64,000 bases of DNA from Berryella intestinalis (GCF_000814825.1 NZ_CP009302.1:1054001-1118000), one strand, 5' to 3'; positions 8,785 to 17,959 are shown, numbered from the stretch's first letter. The notes: generated by a model not told the origin, from the sequence alone. Numbers and translations: made by a program.

Positions 8785-8800
8785 GTAACATTCCATTAAC
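8785..8800. promoter_or_regulatory. Possible nitrogen-regulator box upstream of amtB
   Basis: GTAAC-N6-TTAAC lies 58 bases before the amtB ATG in an AT-rich stretch. It resembles the GTnAC-N6-GnAAC pattern bound by actinobacterial GlnR. The second half-site is imperfect and no GlnR gene is in the window, so this is only a candidate. Confidence 0.3.
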
Positions 8801-8858
8801 CTGCGCTTTTCCCGCGACGGCAAAAATAAGAACCCGTCAGACGAGCGAAAGGAGCGCT

Positions 8859-10136
8859 ATGGACACATCATTGACCGTACTCATCCTCTTCTCAGCGACG
8901 CTGGTCCTGTTCATGACACCGGGACTCGCGTTTTTCTACGGAGGGCTCTCGCGGAAGAAGAACGTCGGAAACACCATCGCCATGACCCTGGTCTCGGTCG
9001 GGATCAGCTCGGTTATGTGGATGGCGTTCGGGTTTTCCGTCGCGTTCGGCAAGCAGTTCTCCCCCGAGGACGCGAACCCGATCGGACAGATCATCGGGGG
9101 CTTCGATCGGCTCCTGCTGAACGGATACGGTTCCGCATCGGTTGTCGGGACCTACGTCGACGGGTTGCCCGACATGGCCTTCGCCCTGTTCCAAGGGGCG
9201 TTCTGCATCATCACCCTGGGAATCATCGTCGGCTCGGTCACCGGGCGCATGAAGTTCGGGGCCGTCGTCGCAACGCTGGCTTTGTGGGTGGCGCTGGTCT
9301 ACGGGCCCCTCGCGCACATGGTGTGGGGCGGCGGCCTCATCGGCGAGACCATCGGGGCGCTCGATTTCGCGGGCGGAGACGTGGTCCACATCTCCTCGGG
9401 AGTGGCGGGGCTCGTCCTGGCCATCATGTGCGGGAAGCGCCGCGGATACGGTAACGCCAACTACCGAGCGCACAACACGCCCCTGGTTTCGATCGGCGTC
9501 GCGATCCTGTGGTTCGGCTGGTTCGGCTTCAACGGGGGCTCGGCGCTTGCCGCCGACGATGGCGTCGCCGTGCTCGCCATGATGAACACGCTCGTCGCCT
9601 CGGGAGCGGCGATGCTGTCGTGGATGGCGGTCGACAAGCTGTCAACCGGGCACTCGACCCTCGTCGGCGCTGTGACCGGGCTGGTTGCGGGGTTGGTGGC
9701 CATCACGCCGGGCGCCGGGTTCGTCACGCCGCTTTCCGCTGCGGCCATGGGCACCGTTGCAAGCCCGGTGTGCTACTTCGCCATAGCGAAGCTCAAATCC
9801 GCCTTCGGCTACGACGACGCGCTCGACGCCTTCGGATGCCATGCAATCGGCGGCATCGTCGGGGGCATCTTGGTCGGACTGCTCTGCGTTCCCGAGCTGT
9901 CCTGGACCGACCGGGGAGGCCTCCTCTACACCGCGGATCCCTCTCTCCTGTTAAGCCAGATCGCGGGCATTGCCGTCACCTTGGCGCTCGTCGTGGTCGC
10001 CACGGCCGCCATCGCGCTTGTCGTCAAGGCGTGCTTCGGCGGAAGCCTCAGGGTGAGCCCGCAAGACGAGGCGCGCGGCATGGACGTGACCGTGCACGGC
10101 GAGGATGCGTACCCCGCATTCGACGGAATGGACTAG
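8859..10136 (+). CDS. amtB: Ammonium transporter
   Basis: This 425-residue membrane channel of the Amt/Mep/Rh family moves ammonium/ammonia into the cell. The start shows the family pattern MTPGLAFFYGGL, and the twin-histidine pore is represented by DVVHISSGVAGL and DAFGCHAIGGI. About eleven membrane helices are expected from hydrophobicity, with an acidic C-terminal tail that contacts PII proteins. It begins at an ATG behind an AAAGGAG ribosome site and is followed 11 bases later by glnK, the usual amtB-glnK pairing. Confidence 0.96.
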   Translation: MDTSLTVLILFSATLVLFMTPGLAFFYGGLSRKKNVGNTIAMTLVSVGISSVMWMAFGFSVAFGKQFSPEDANPIGQIIGGFDRLLLNGYGSASVVGTYVDGLPDMAFALFQGAFCIITLGIIVGSVTGRMKFGAVVATLALWVALVYGPLAHMVWGGGLIGETIGALDFAGGDVVHISSGVAGLVLAIMCGKRRGYGNANYRAHNTPLVSIGVAILWFGWFGFNGGSALAADDGVAVLAMMNTLVASGAAMLSWMAVDKLSTGHSTLVGAVTGLVAGLVAITPGAGFVTPLSAAAMGTVASPVCYFAIAKLKSAFGYDDALDAFGCHAIGGIVGGILVGLLCVPELSWTDRGGLLYTADPSLLLSQIAGIAVTLALVVVATAAIALVVKACFGGSLRVSPQDEARGMDVTVHGEDAYPAFDGMD

Positions 10137-10147
10137 GAGGACCAGCG

Positions 10148-10486
10148 ATGAAAATGGTGAAAGCGATCATCCGCCCCGATTTCCTCGAGGCGCTGAAAGA
10201 CGAGATCCTCGAAAACGGCATCGGGGGCATGACGGTCAGCTCCGTGCACGGATGCGGCCGGCAGAACGGCTGGAAGGAGTACTACCGGGGAAACGAGATC
10301 ATCATGAACATCGTCCCCAAGATCCAATGCGAGTTCGCCGTGTGCGACGACGAAGTGGACAAGCTGATCGACGTCATCACGTCGGTCTGTCGGACCGGGG
10401 ATGTGGGAGACGGCAAGATATTCGTCGAACCGCTCGAGCGGGTGATCCGCATCAGGACCGGCGAACAGGGCCCCGACGCGCTGTAG
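10148..10486 (+). CDS. glnK: PII nitrogen regulatory protein, GlnK/NifI-like
   Basis: This is a 112-residue PII signal protein that normally senses ATP/ADP and 2-oxoglutarate and plugs AmtB. The T-loop region VHGCGRQNGWKEYYRGNE and the C-terminal GDGKIFVEPLERVIRIRTGE (B- and C-loops) are clear. Aligned without gaps to E. coli GlnB, Tyr46 is kept, but the uridylylation site Tyr51 is Ile51. It is therefore unlikely to be uridylylated or adenylylated there, as also in several Firmicute and archaeal PII proteins. It is cotranscribed with amtB. Confidence 0.94.
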   Translation: MKMVKAIIRPDFLEALKDEILENGIGGMTVSSVHGCGRQNGWKEYYRGNEIIMNIVPKIQCEFAVCDDEVDKLIDVITSVCRTGDVGDGKIFVEPLERVIRIRTGEQGPDAL

Positions 10487-10522
10487 CCGCCGGATGAGCC
10501 TTCGCGCGAAGGTCGGAAGGCA

Positions 10523-10557
10523 CCCCGCACCGAGGCCGTCGCCTTGGGGATTCGGGG
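10523..10557. terminator. Imperfect GC hairpin between glnK and the FKBP gene
   Basis: CCCCG..CCGAGG-CCGTCG-CCTTGG..CGGGG can fold into a two-part hairpin in the gap between two convergent genes. There is no U-tract. A shared terminator is plausible but weakly supported. Confidence 0.3.
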
Positions 10558-10603
10558 CGGGGCGCCCGCCGCGCGAGAGCAAAAGCCGCCGAAACCGGAG
10601 ATC

Positions 10604-11056
10604 CTAGCGCAGCTCTTCCACAGAAAGCAGCCTGATCTCGAAATTGAGCGCCTTGCAGATAGCCTCGTGGTTCATGTCGAAGGTGGCGCTCTTTTCGGTC
10701 AACTCGATCAGACGGGCGGGATAGGTCTGTCCCGACGGAGCCTCGAGGTTCACCATCTCGCCCACCACAAGGCGCACCCCCTCAGGGATGTCTGCCCGGG
10801 AGACCACCTTGACGCGCTCGTCGGTGCGCTCCTCGTACGCCTCGCCCGCCGAAACCCGCACGGTTTCGACCTGCCCCGGGACCATCGTGCGCACGGCGTC
10901 GATAAACGCCGGGGGCATCCACCCTTCGAGACAGGGGAAGCTGATGGGGGCGTCCTCCCCCGTCTCCATGAACACGGAGCCGTCGTCGAAAAACCCCTTG
11001 TAGGCCACGGTGACCATCATGCCCGAATTGTCGATCGGAAGACCGCGCGGCTCCAT
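10604..11056 (-). CDS. FKBP-type peptidyl-prolyl isomerase, SlyD-like
   Basis: This 150-residue protein opens with VTVAYKGFFDDGSVF, the usual FKBP start. It then has the insert-in-flap layout of SlyD-type FKBPs and a closing segment DMNHEAICKALNFEI that corresponds to the SlyD DGNHxLAGxxLxF motif. It probably acts as a cytosolic prolyl isomerase and chaperone. The His-rich metal-binding tail of E. coli SlyD is absent, and the active site is divergent (LEGWMPPAFIDAV). The ATG at 11056 follows a GAGGAGG site; the longer upstream frame is not used. Confidence 0.82.
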   Translation of the reverse strand: MEPRGLPIDNSGMMVTVAYKGFFDDGSVFMETGEDAPISFPCLEGWMPPAFIDAVRTMVPGQVETVRVSAGEAYEERTDERVKVVSRADIPEGVRLVVGEMVNLEAPSGQTYPARLIELTEKSATFDMNHEAICKALNFEIRLLSVEELR

Positions 11057-11217
11057 GCACCCTCCTCGCTCCCGTTGCGTTGCGAAAGCCACCATACCAC
11101 GTCGGCGCACGGATGCAGGCGAACCCGGCGGCGGGCCGGGCAGGCGGATGCAGCCGCGCCCGCGCGCGACGGGCGCGCTATGCGGTATGCTGCAAAGCGA
11201 CTGAAAGGAGCCCAGGC

Positions 11218-11616
11218 ATGCGCACGACCCTCGACGTGGTATCCGCACTCATCCTCGAGAACGGCACCGTGCTGGCCACCCAGCGCGGGCACGGAGCGTT
11301 CGCCGGGAAATGGGAGTTTCCCGGCGGAAAGATCGAGCCCGGGGAAACGCCGGAAGCCGCCCTAGTGCGCGAGATACGCGAGGAGCTGGACGCCGATATC
11401 GAGATCGACGGGCTGTACCGCACGGTCGAGCACGATTACGAAGACTTCCACCTTCGCATGCGCTGCTATCGCACCCGCCTCGCAAGCCCGACCTTCAGCC
11501 TGCTCGAGCACCGCAGCGCGCTCTGGGCCGACGCCGATGCCCTGGGCGGCCTCGACTGGGTCGAGGCCGATATCGGCCTTGTCGAGCAAATGAAGCGCGA
11601 CGGGCTCGTCCGCTGA
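11218..11616 (+). CDS. Nudix hydrolase, MutT/8-oxo-dGTP diphosphatase-like
   Basis: This 132-residue Nudix enzyme carries the Nudix box GGKIEPGETPEAALVREIREEL. FAGKWEFPGGK just before it is typical of MutT-type enzymes that hydrolyse oxidised nucleotides such as 8-oxo-dGTP. The ATG at 11218 has an AAAGGAG site 9 bases upstream, and translation upstream of it lacks family similarity. Substrate preference within the MutT/CTP pyrophosphohydrolase group is inferred. Confidence 0.88.
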   Translation: MRTTLDVVSALILENGTVLATQRGHGAFAGKWEFPGGKIEPGETPEAALVREIREELDADIEIDGLYRTVEHDYEDFHLRMRCYRTRLASPTFSLLEHRSALWADADALGGLDWVEADIGLVEQMKRDGLVR

Positions 11617-11645
11617 GGCGGAGCGGGCCGCACCCGCCCCGAAGG

Positions 11646-13157
11646 CTATTCCCCTTCCAGATCGATGCGCCCGATGCGCTGGGCCAGATCGTTTCCGCGC
11701 TCGTAGAATCTGAGGGCCTTGTTGTGCTCGAAGTACGCGTCGCACCCGTGCCCGTTGATGAACTCCATGCCGTAGCGGCTAACCGACAGGTCGGTGACCA
11801 GCATGAGCATCTCCTGGTCGTCCCCGAAGGCGGCGTCCACGAACCCGAAGGCGCCCTCCAGCGCGCGCGACGCCTCGGCGATCCGCCCGTCGAGCCCTTC
11901 GGCCGTCTGGGCGAAAAGCTCCCTCACGCGGTCGAACGACAGCCCCTCCCCGCGCGGCGCATCGCCCATGAACCCGTCGATCATCTGAACGGAGCGCTCG
12001 TAGACGAAGTATCGCTCGCTCGACAGAACACCCGCCGCGCGCTCGCTGCGCACAGTCTCGGACAGCGCCGCCGCGATCCCCGAAAGCTCCCTGGAGACGT
12101 CTGCGGCCGCCCCGTCGCCCAACCCGTCGCGCAGCTCGACGAGCTTGCCGTGCAAAAAGCCGATCGCCTTCTCTTCCAGCACGGCCGCGCGCACGGCCTG
12201 ATCCAGCGCGTCGGTGATAAGGCCGATCAGCGAAACGCGCTCGTCGAACGACGCCTCGCGGGCACGCTCGACCAGATCCTGCCCGGCTTCGCCCGACAGG
12301 ATGAGGTCCACCTGGTAGTCGGAGCGGTACTTGGTGAACAGAGCGTAGTAGGCCGAGAACCGGCGCGACACCGTCTCGTCTTGAAGGTACTGGGACACCA
12401 GCAAGTCGTCCACGGCGATGTCCTGCTCTTCTGCCAGCTTGAGCATGGAGGACAGATCGTCCCAGCCACGGGCGGTGACGAACGACACGCCGTCGACCGT
12501 GGTTTCCATGCGGTAGAAATGGTCGCGCTCGATGTCGAGGTAGGTGAGCACGGCCGGATGCACGCCGGCGCCGACCGCGTAGGCGTGCCAGGCGTCGAAG
12601 TCGGGCTCGACGTCGATGCGCTTGAGGCGGTCCCATGTGGCGATGTCGAAATCGCGGGCGGTGCGGTTGTACTCGGCGGGGTTGCCCGCCGTCACCACGA
12701 TCCAGCCGTCCGGAACGCGATGGCGGCCGAATTCCTTGTACTGGAGGAACTGCAGCATCGCCGGGTTCAGCGTTTCCGAGACGCAGTTGATCTCGTCGAG
12801 GAACAGGATGCCCTCGCTTTTGCCCGACCGTTCGATCTCGTCGTACACCGCGGCGATGATCTCGCTCATGGTGTATTCAGACACGTCGTATTCGACGCCC
12901 CCGTACGTGCGCTTCGTGATGAAGGGAAGCCCCAGGGCGCTCTGGCGCGTGTGGTGGGTCATCGAGTACGACACGAAGCCCACCTCGAGCTCTTGGGCGA
13001 TCTGCTTGATGATGGCCGTCTTACCGATGCCGGGGGCGCCCATGAGGAACACCGGGCGCTGCTGCTCGATGGGAAGGCGGTAGTTTCCGAACCCGTCCTT
13101 CGAGAAGTACGCGGTCATAGCGTTTTTGATCTGCTCTTTCGCTTGTCTGATATCCAT
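11646..13157 (-). CDS. MoxR-type AAA+ ATPase
   Basis: This 503-residue ATPase has Walker A GAPGIGKT (residues 40-47), Walker B LFLDEIN (about 118-124) with a following ETLNPAMLQFLQ segment, and the sensor-1 region VVTAGNP. MoxR-group AAA+ proteins usually work with VWA-domain proteins as chaperones that remodel or insert metal into client proteins. The VWA gene lies directly upstream in the same direction, with 118 bases between them. The start at 13157 follows AAGGAG. The C-terminal 250 residues are helical and not recognisable beyond this family. Confidence 0.9.
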   Translation of the reverse strand: MDIRQAKEQIKNAMTAYFSKDGFGNYRLPIEQQRPVFLMGAPGIGKTAIIKQIAQELEVGFVSYSMTHHTRQSALGLPFITKRTYGGVEYDVSEYTMSEIIAAVYDEIERSGKSEGILFLDEINCVSETLNPAMLQFLQYKEFGRHRVPDGWIVVTAGNPAEYNRTARDFDIATWDRLKRIDVEPDFDAWHAYAVGAGVHPAVLTYLDIERDHFYRMETTVDGVSFVTARGWDDLSSMLKLAEEQDIAVDDLLVSQYLQDETVSRRFSAYYALFTKYRSDYQVDLILSGEAGQDLVERAREASFDERVSLIGLITDALDQAVRAAVLEEKAIGFLHGKLVELRDGLGDGAAADVSRELSGIAAALSETVRSERAAGVLSSERYFVYERSVQMIDGFMGDAPRGEGLSFDRVRELFAQTAEGLDGRIAEASRALEGAFGFVDAAFGDDQEMLMLVTDLSVSRYGMEFINGHGCDAYFEHNKALRFYERGNDLAQRIGRIDLEGE

Positions 13158-13275
13158 AGGGGGAAGCTCCTTGTCGTATCGTCGTCCGTGGCGTCGGCGC
13201 AACCGGGGCCGCTCGCGGGATCGGTTTCAGGGAAACTGCGGGGGGTATCGCGCGGCTCGGATCGCCGCGGGTCTT

Positions 13276-14819
13276 CTAGACCGGGGGCCTTCGCCGAAAT
13301 CCCAGCGGCTGCTCGTCTTCGAGGACGGCCTTCATGGCCCATCCCGGAACCGTCGCGGCGGCTGCGGATTCCTCATCGACGAACACGAAGGCCGTCTGGT
13401 AGTCGGGCGATTTGGACGGGTAGGTGCCGAACCCGTCGGTCAGGTACAGCAAGCCGGCCAGATCGGGGGCCTCGCCTGCGGCGACAAGGCCGTCCACGTA
13501 CGAGAACACCGGTCTGAAGTCGGTGCCGCCCAGCCCCTTGATCTCCAGTCGGTCGAGGTAGTCGTCCAGATCGTGCCTGCTGCGTATGCGGGCGACGTCG
13601 GTGATGGCCGCGTCGCACTGGATGATGAAGACGTTGAAGTCGGCGAAGAAGCTGTCCTCGTTGCCCAGGACGCTGGCCGTGGTTTCGAGGAAGCGCCGCA
13701 CCAGCCCGTCTTTGGTCGAGGCGGAGGTGTCGATCGCGATCGCGAAGTCGCGGATCCGGCGCTCCTCCACGTACTCAAGCGGCTCGATCAGGGGGAGGTT
13801 GCCGTAGCGGTCGAGGCCGTAGCAGTAGAACACGTAGTCGAACTCGTCGTCGTTCACGCGGATATGCTCGCCCTGGGTGGTGAACTTGCGCAGAAACTCG
13901 CGGTAGCTGCGGCGCTTGCGCGTGACCATGTCGAGGTTCATGGACAGGTTCGCTCCCTCGGTCCCCCACAGCTTCAGGTAGGAATCCATCTGAACGCCCA
14001 TTTCGAGCGCGGCGTTTTCCCACTGCTCGCGGGAGCGGTCGAGGTTGATCGTGTCGGCGAGGCGCTCCCCTTCGGCGACGGCCGTGTGCTCGGGGGCCTC
14101 TTTCTGGAAGATGTCCTCGGGCGCCATGCCCCGATGCGAGGCGTGCGACTTTTCCCTGTCGGCAGCCTCTTGCGGTATGTCGATGTCGGTTCCGCTCTCG
14201 CCTGCGCCTACCGCGGCTTCTCCCGAGGGCGCGTCTCCCTCCGAAACGCTGCCGTCCGCAGAAGCGCACGCGGCCCCCTCCTCCACGACCACGCGATGCC
14301 AGGGCGCGTGATCGTCCACGAAAAACGGCGCACGGATCTCGTCGAGCTCGGCCGCGGAAAGGTCGGCGTCTTTCAGCGCACGGTACAGGGCCTCGGCGGT
14401 CGCGGCGCTCAGCAGGTCGGGGTGCGAGGCGAGAACGTGGGCCCGATCGGCATCCTGGGTTACCGATCCCCCCAGATTGAGCTGCGCTATCGCCTTTTCG
14501 ACCGCGACGTCGCAGGCAACGTCCCAGCATCGCGCGTCAACGCCTTCTCCGGCATACGGGTGCAAAAAGAAAAGACGTTATGGAGGAGGACGTGCAGGTA
14601 GGCGCGCGCCACCGATCCGGGATCGCGCGCGTAGGACCGCGCCAGGTCGACGGGATCGAACCTGAAGCGTGTCCCGTCGGTGGCAAGCGAGCTGCCGCGC
14701 ACCGCGAGGGGCTTCAAAAGGTTGGATGCGCCGTTCAGGAACCGAAGGTGGACCAGAACCTCGCGCTTCGAAAGCTCGAACGCCTGCAGCGCAAGCGCCT
14801 CGACCGACTCAGTCGCCAT
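13276..14819 (-). pseudogene. VWA-domain (DUF2201-like) protein gene, split by a frameshift
   Basis: Two overlapping frames make one protein. The first (14819 down to about 14569) encodes the N-terminal part, ending in AYLHVLLHNVFSF. The second continues with HPYAGEGVDARCWDVA down to 13276 and ends in a VWA domain with MIDAS residues DTSAS and GGTDF and an LTDG strand. Reading -1 at a T5 run (A5 at 14564-14568 on the given strand), or adding one T, joins them into about 514 residues. DUF2201-type proteins have this layout, an N-terminal metallopeptidase-like domain plus VWA, and pair with MoxR ATPases. It may be a real mutation, programmed -1 slippage at TTT, or a sequence error. A separate start at TTG 14565 is less likely. 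Confidence 0.75.
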
Positions 14820-14891
14820 GCGTCACCCGTCGCTTTCACCGTCGAAACCGGCTCCGTCGCGCAGAGCGAGGGCCGAGCCGGGCCAGCCGTA

Positions 14892-14905
14892 CATCATGTA
14901 TGATG
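14892..14905. promoter_or_regulatory. Inverted repeat in the VWA/LRR divergent promoter
   Basis: CATCAT-GT-ATGATG is a perfect 14-bp dyad in the AT-rich centre of the 135-bp region between the divergent VWA and LRR genes. An ACATATGT palindrome lies about 10 bases further right. It may be an operator shared by both genes; TATGAT inside it could also serve as a -10 element for the LRR gene. Confidence 0.35.
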
Positions 14906-14954
14906 AGAATGTAACATATGTCAGCCGCATGGTGTTCTTTTTCAGTGAGGCGGT

Positions 14955-16916
14955 ATGGGAATGGTCGAGAACAACCTGCTGTTTGCCGATGGGGACACGG
15001 CGCTGTCCGAGCTCGTCGAACGCGCGCTTGCATCCAAGCCCTCCCTTCCCCCGTCCCTGCTCGTCGATCAGTCCCGCAGCGACGGCCCCCAGAAGGCCTG
15101 GGAGGAAGAGACCGCCGCCGCTCACGCCACCTGGGATTCCCCCCGAATAACCAGCGGCGGGTCCACCAAAGGGGACCTCATGTCCAGCGGGTCTCTGAAC
15201 ATGGGCATGAACGAGGAGGTCCTCCACGAGCTCATGAGCGACATCGAGCTCGAGCGCGAGACGGCCTGCCCCCCGCCCCGCCGCGCCGCCAGCCGCCCTT
15301 TGGCCCTGGAAAACGTGTTCAGCGCCGTCGAGTGCGAGGACGGCTTCAAGCTCACCGGGATCAACCTGCACCGATTCGCCGACAACACGGGGATCCGGCG
15401 CGACGTCGTGGTGAACGTCCCCGCCTCGATCGGCGGCACGCCGGTGACCCGCCTGGGATCGGGATGCTTCGCCCGCCTGAAGACCAGGGGCATCGCCGTG
15501 CGGGCCATCATCGTGCCCGAAAGCGTCACCTACATCGAAGACGGCGCGTTCTCGCATGCGTCGGTCGACCTCATCTATATCGGCAGGGGTGTGGCGCGTA
15601 TCGGATCGCACCCCTTCGACATGTCCTCGGCCTCCCCTCGCTCGAAACGGCGCACGTGGTCCGTCCACCCGGAAAACGAGGCGTACCTGCGGCTCGATAG
15701 CGCGACGCAAAGCGGGTGCGCGGGCATCGCCACCCGCGACGGCAAGCGTCTCGTCTGCGGCGACGCCCCGTGCGAAGCCGATCTGCGCCTGCCCGACGGG
15801 CTCGAAGAGGTCGACGCCGGCGCATGGCCGCAGGGGTGTCCGGCGCCGAGCTGCGTGCGCTACCCCCCATCGCTTCGCCAAGTGGAGTCCGCGACGTTCG
15901 ACCGGTCCCTTTGGATAGGCGGGGACGCGCCTGCCGTAAGGCAGCTGCGCCGGCGCGGCGCGCGCATCGCGAGCCCCCTCGCCGTCCATCTCGGCGAGGC
16001 CTGGTACGATTTCGACGGAGACGAGGCGGCGCTCGTATGCGGGCCGGCCGTCGGGCTGTCGGTGTCCCAGAAATTCGCCACGAACGCCATACGCAAGCTC
16101 GAAGGAGACCACGCCATCGTCCCTTCGGCGGCCACCGCGTCGGGCGTGTCGCGCCTCGACGGGCACGCCAAGGTGTTCGCCCCTCCCCGAACCATCGAGG
16201 GCCGCACCCTGCGCCGCATCGCGCGAAACGCCGTGCAGCATGCGGCCGAGACCGTGACCCTTCCCCCCACCGTGCGCCGCATCGAAGACGGCAACGCCTT
16301 CAAGCGCACGCGCAACCTCAGCCTCCCCGAAGGCCTCGAGGTCATCGGGGCCCACTGCTTCTGCTCGCGCGAACTGGAAGAGATCGTCCAGATCCCCGCC
16401 TCGGTCCGCTCGATCGGCACCGGCAGCTTCGAATACGCCGTATGCCGCTTCGCCGTCAACGGCGCCATCGTGCATGTTCCCGCAGACCAGCTGTTGAACT
16501 GCTTCATCGGCGCCGGAAGCGGGCACGGGGAGGCGGCCCTTCCCGCAGGCGCGGCGCCCTTCGACTTCGCGCGATACGACGCGGTGCTCGAGGGCGGCAA
16601 GAACATACCCGACCGCCTCGGGGCCCTTATCCACAGGCTCGAAACTCCCGTCGAGCTTTCCGAGGCGACGAAGAGGACCCTGCTGGAAAAGCTGGAGGGA
16701 TACGGCGACGCGGCCCTGGTGCGCATCGCCCAGGAGGGAAGCCTGGCCCAGGTCGCCAAGCTCTATGAAAGCGGGTTCATCGCAGGCGGGCGCTTCGAAC
16801 GCCAGATCGAGCTGCTGCGCCGACACAACCGCATCGACTGCGTCATGTACCTCATGGACCAGCATGCGAAAGACCAGCCGAAACAGGCATCGTCGAAAAG
16901 CAGGTTCTCGCTCTAG
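14955..16916 (+). CDS. Leucine-rich repeat (BspA/LRR_5-type) protein, cytoplasmic
   Basis: This 653-residue protein has no signal peptide. Its centre holds LRR_5/BspA-like repeats (for example AIIVPESVTYIEDGAFSHAS, VTLPPTVRRIEDGNAF, LPEGLEVIGAHCF, IQIPASVRSIGTGSF), preceded by an acidic, low-complexity N-terminus. The last 100 residues are helical (LEKLEGYGDAALVRIAQEG, ELLRRHNRIDCVMYLMDQH) and look ankyrin- or TPR-like. Most BspA-type LRR proteins are secreted, so a cytosolic one is unusual. It diverges from the VWA-MoxR pair across a short promoter region and may be a partner or client. The function is unknown. Confidence 0.82.
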   Translation: MGMVENNLLFADGDTALSELVERALASKPSLPPSLLVDQSRSDGPQKAWEEETAAAHATWDSPRITSGGSTKGDLMSSGSLNMGMNEEVLHELMSDIELERETACPPPRRAASRPLALENVFSAVECEDGFKLTGINLHRFADNTGIRRDVVVNVPASIGGTPVTRLGSGCFARLKTRGIAVRAIIVPESVTYIEDGAFSHASVDLIYIGRGVARIGSHPFDMSSASPRSKRRTWSVHPENEAYLRLDSATQSGCAGIATRDGKRLVCGDAPCEADLRLPDGLEEVDAGAWPQGCPAPSCVRYPPSLRQVESATFDRSLWIGGDAPAVRQLRRRGARIASPLAVHLGEAWYDFDGDEAALVCGPAVGLSVSQKFATNAIRKLEGDHAIVPSAATASGVSRLDGHAKVFAPPRTIEGRTLRRIARNAVQHAAETVTLPPTVRRIEDGNAFKRTRNLSLPEGLEVIGAHCFCSRELEEIVQIPASVRSIGTGSFEYAVCRFAVNGAIVHVPADQLLNCFIGAGSGHGEAALPAGAAPFDFARYDAVLEGGKNIPDRLGALIHRLETPVELSEATKRTLLEKLEGYGDAALVRIAQEGSLAQVAKLYESGFIAGGRFERQIELLRRHNRIDCVMYLMDQHAKDQPKQASSKSRFSL

Positions 16917-16999
16917 GTGGAGTCGTGCGCCCGTCTTGTCGTCTTGTTGCAAAGGCGCATGACCCCACCTTGGCGAAAAAGCGCGTAAGCCTTGAGAGC

Positions 17000-17024
17000 G
17001 GGGCGAGGTTGATCGGCTCGCCCC
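17000..17024. terminator. Bidirectional hairpin terminator between the LRR and EamA genes
   Basis: The inner stem GGGGCGAG / CTCGCCCC has a 9-base loop. It is flanked by an outer pair AAAGCGCG / CGCGCTTT, giving A- and T-runs on both sides. It lies in the gap between two convergent genes. Confidence 0.6.
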
Positions 17025-17032
17025 CGCGCGCT

Positions 17033-17902
17033 TTACCGAAAGTGCGGGGAGAACGCGAAGCGCTTCGACACTTCGCAGAACACGGCTCCCCCGATAACGA
17101 GCAGGGCGCCGGCCCATTGAACGACTACCATGCTCTCTCCCAAAACCATGGCAGCCATCACCACAGCAGTCACCGGCTCGACGTAGCTGCACACCGCCAC
17201 GCTCTGGGCCGACAGGTTCGTAACCGCGCTGAAGTACAGGTAGGATCCGATGCCGGTGTTCACCAGGCCCAGGATGAGGGCCGGGGCGATATCGGAGCTG
17301 TCGGGTATCTGGATTCCCGTGCCGGACAGCGCCATGCCCGCTGCGGCGGTTGCGAACGCGGCCACCAGCTGCACAGTCGAGCTCTCCAGACCGTCGGCGT
17401 CCCCGGCCTTCTTGCTGAGGATGATCATCGAGGCGTAGGCGAGCGCCGAGCAGATGCCGTGCACGATGCCGATGGCCGCCCCGCTGTCGAGCTTCCCGCC
17501 GTTGGCGAGGACCACGCCCGCCAAAACCGCGAGGAAGCCGATGATCGTGCGCTTGCGCAGCCCGTCGCCGAACAGCAGCGGGGAAAGCGCCATCACCACC
17601 ACCGGGCCCAGGGCGAACAGCAGCGACGTCAGACCGACCCCGGCCTCCGAGTAGCCCATGTAGGCGAACAGCCAGCAGGCTCCCATCGACACGCCCGACA
17701 GCGCTATGAGGCCGAGCTTGCGCGGGTCTCTCAGAAGCTGGGGCGTGCGCAGGACGCAAAACGCCGAGACAAGGAACAAAGCGCCCAGGCCCGCCCGGAA
17801 CAAAACGATTTCGTAGCTGGGCAAACCGATGCCGCTTGCAACGATTCCGTTGGTTCCGAACAGCAGGAGCGCCGCAATGTATTTCAGGTAGTCTTTTTTC
17901 AT
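17033..17902 (-). CDS. EamA/DMT-family transporter
   Basis: This 289-residue membrane protein has two EamA repeats and about ten helices. The first repeat begins YLKYIAALLLFGTNGIVAS, and the second carries the YLYFSAVTNLSAQSVAVCSYVEPVTAVVMA stretch typical of drug/metabolite exporters. It is divergent from a LysR gene with 90 bases between start codons, so it is likely controlled by that regulator. The substrate is unknown; amino acids or metabolites are usual for the family. Confidence 0.9.
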   Translation of the reverse strand: MKKDYLKYIAALLLFGTNGIVASGIGLPSYEIVLFRAGLGALFLVSAFCVLRTPQLLRDPRKLGLIALSGVSMGACWLFAYMGYSEAGVGLTSLLFALGPVVVMALSPLLFGDGLRKRTIIGFLAVLAGVVLANGGKLDSGAAIGIVHGICSALAYASMIILSKKAGDADGLESSTVQLVAAFATAAAGMALSGTGIQIPDSSDIAPALILGLVNTGIGSYLYFSAVTNLSAQSVAVCSYVEPVTAVVMAAMVLGESMVVVQWAGALLVIGGAVFCEVSKRFAFSPHFR

Positions 17903-17959
17903 AGCGCGGAGTATGACCTTTGATTTGACTATTGAAAAGTGAGAATATCAATATGTTGT

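Noticed and set aside
8627-8858. TPP riboswitch ahead of thiM
   Set aside because: The conserved CTGAGA and the GAACCTGA-like blocks are missing from both strands.
14483-14565. TTG at 14565 as an independent start for a second VWA gene
   Set aside because: The preceding frame encodes the expected N-terminal domain and leads directly into this point, so one split gene explains both parts better.
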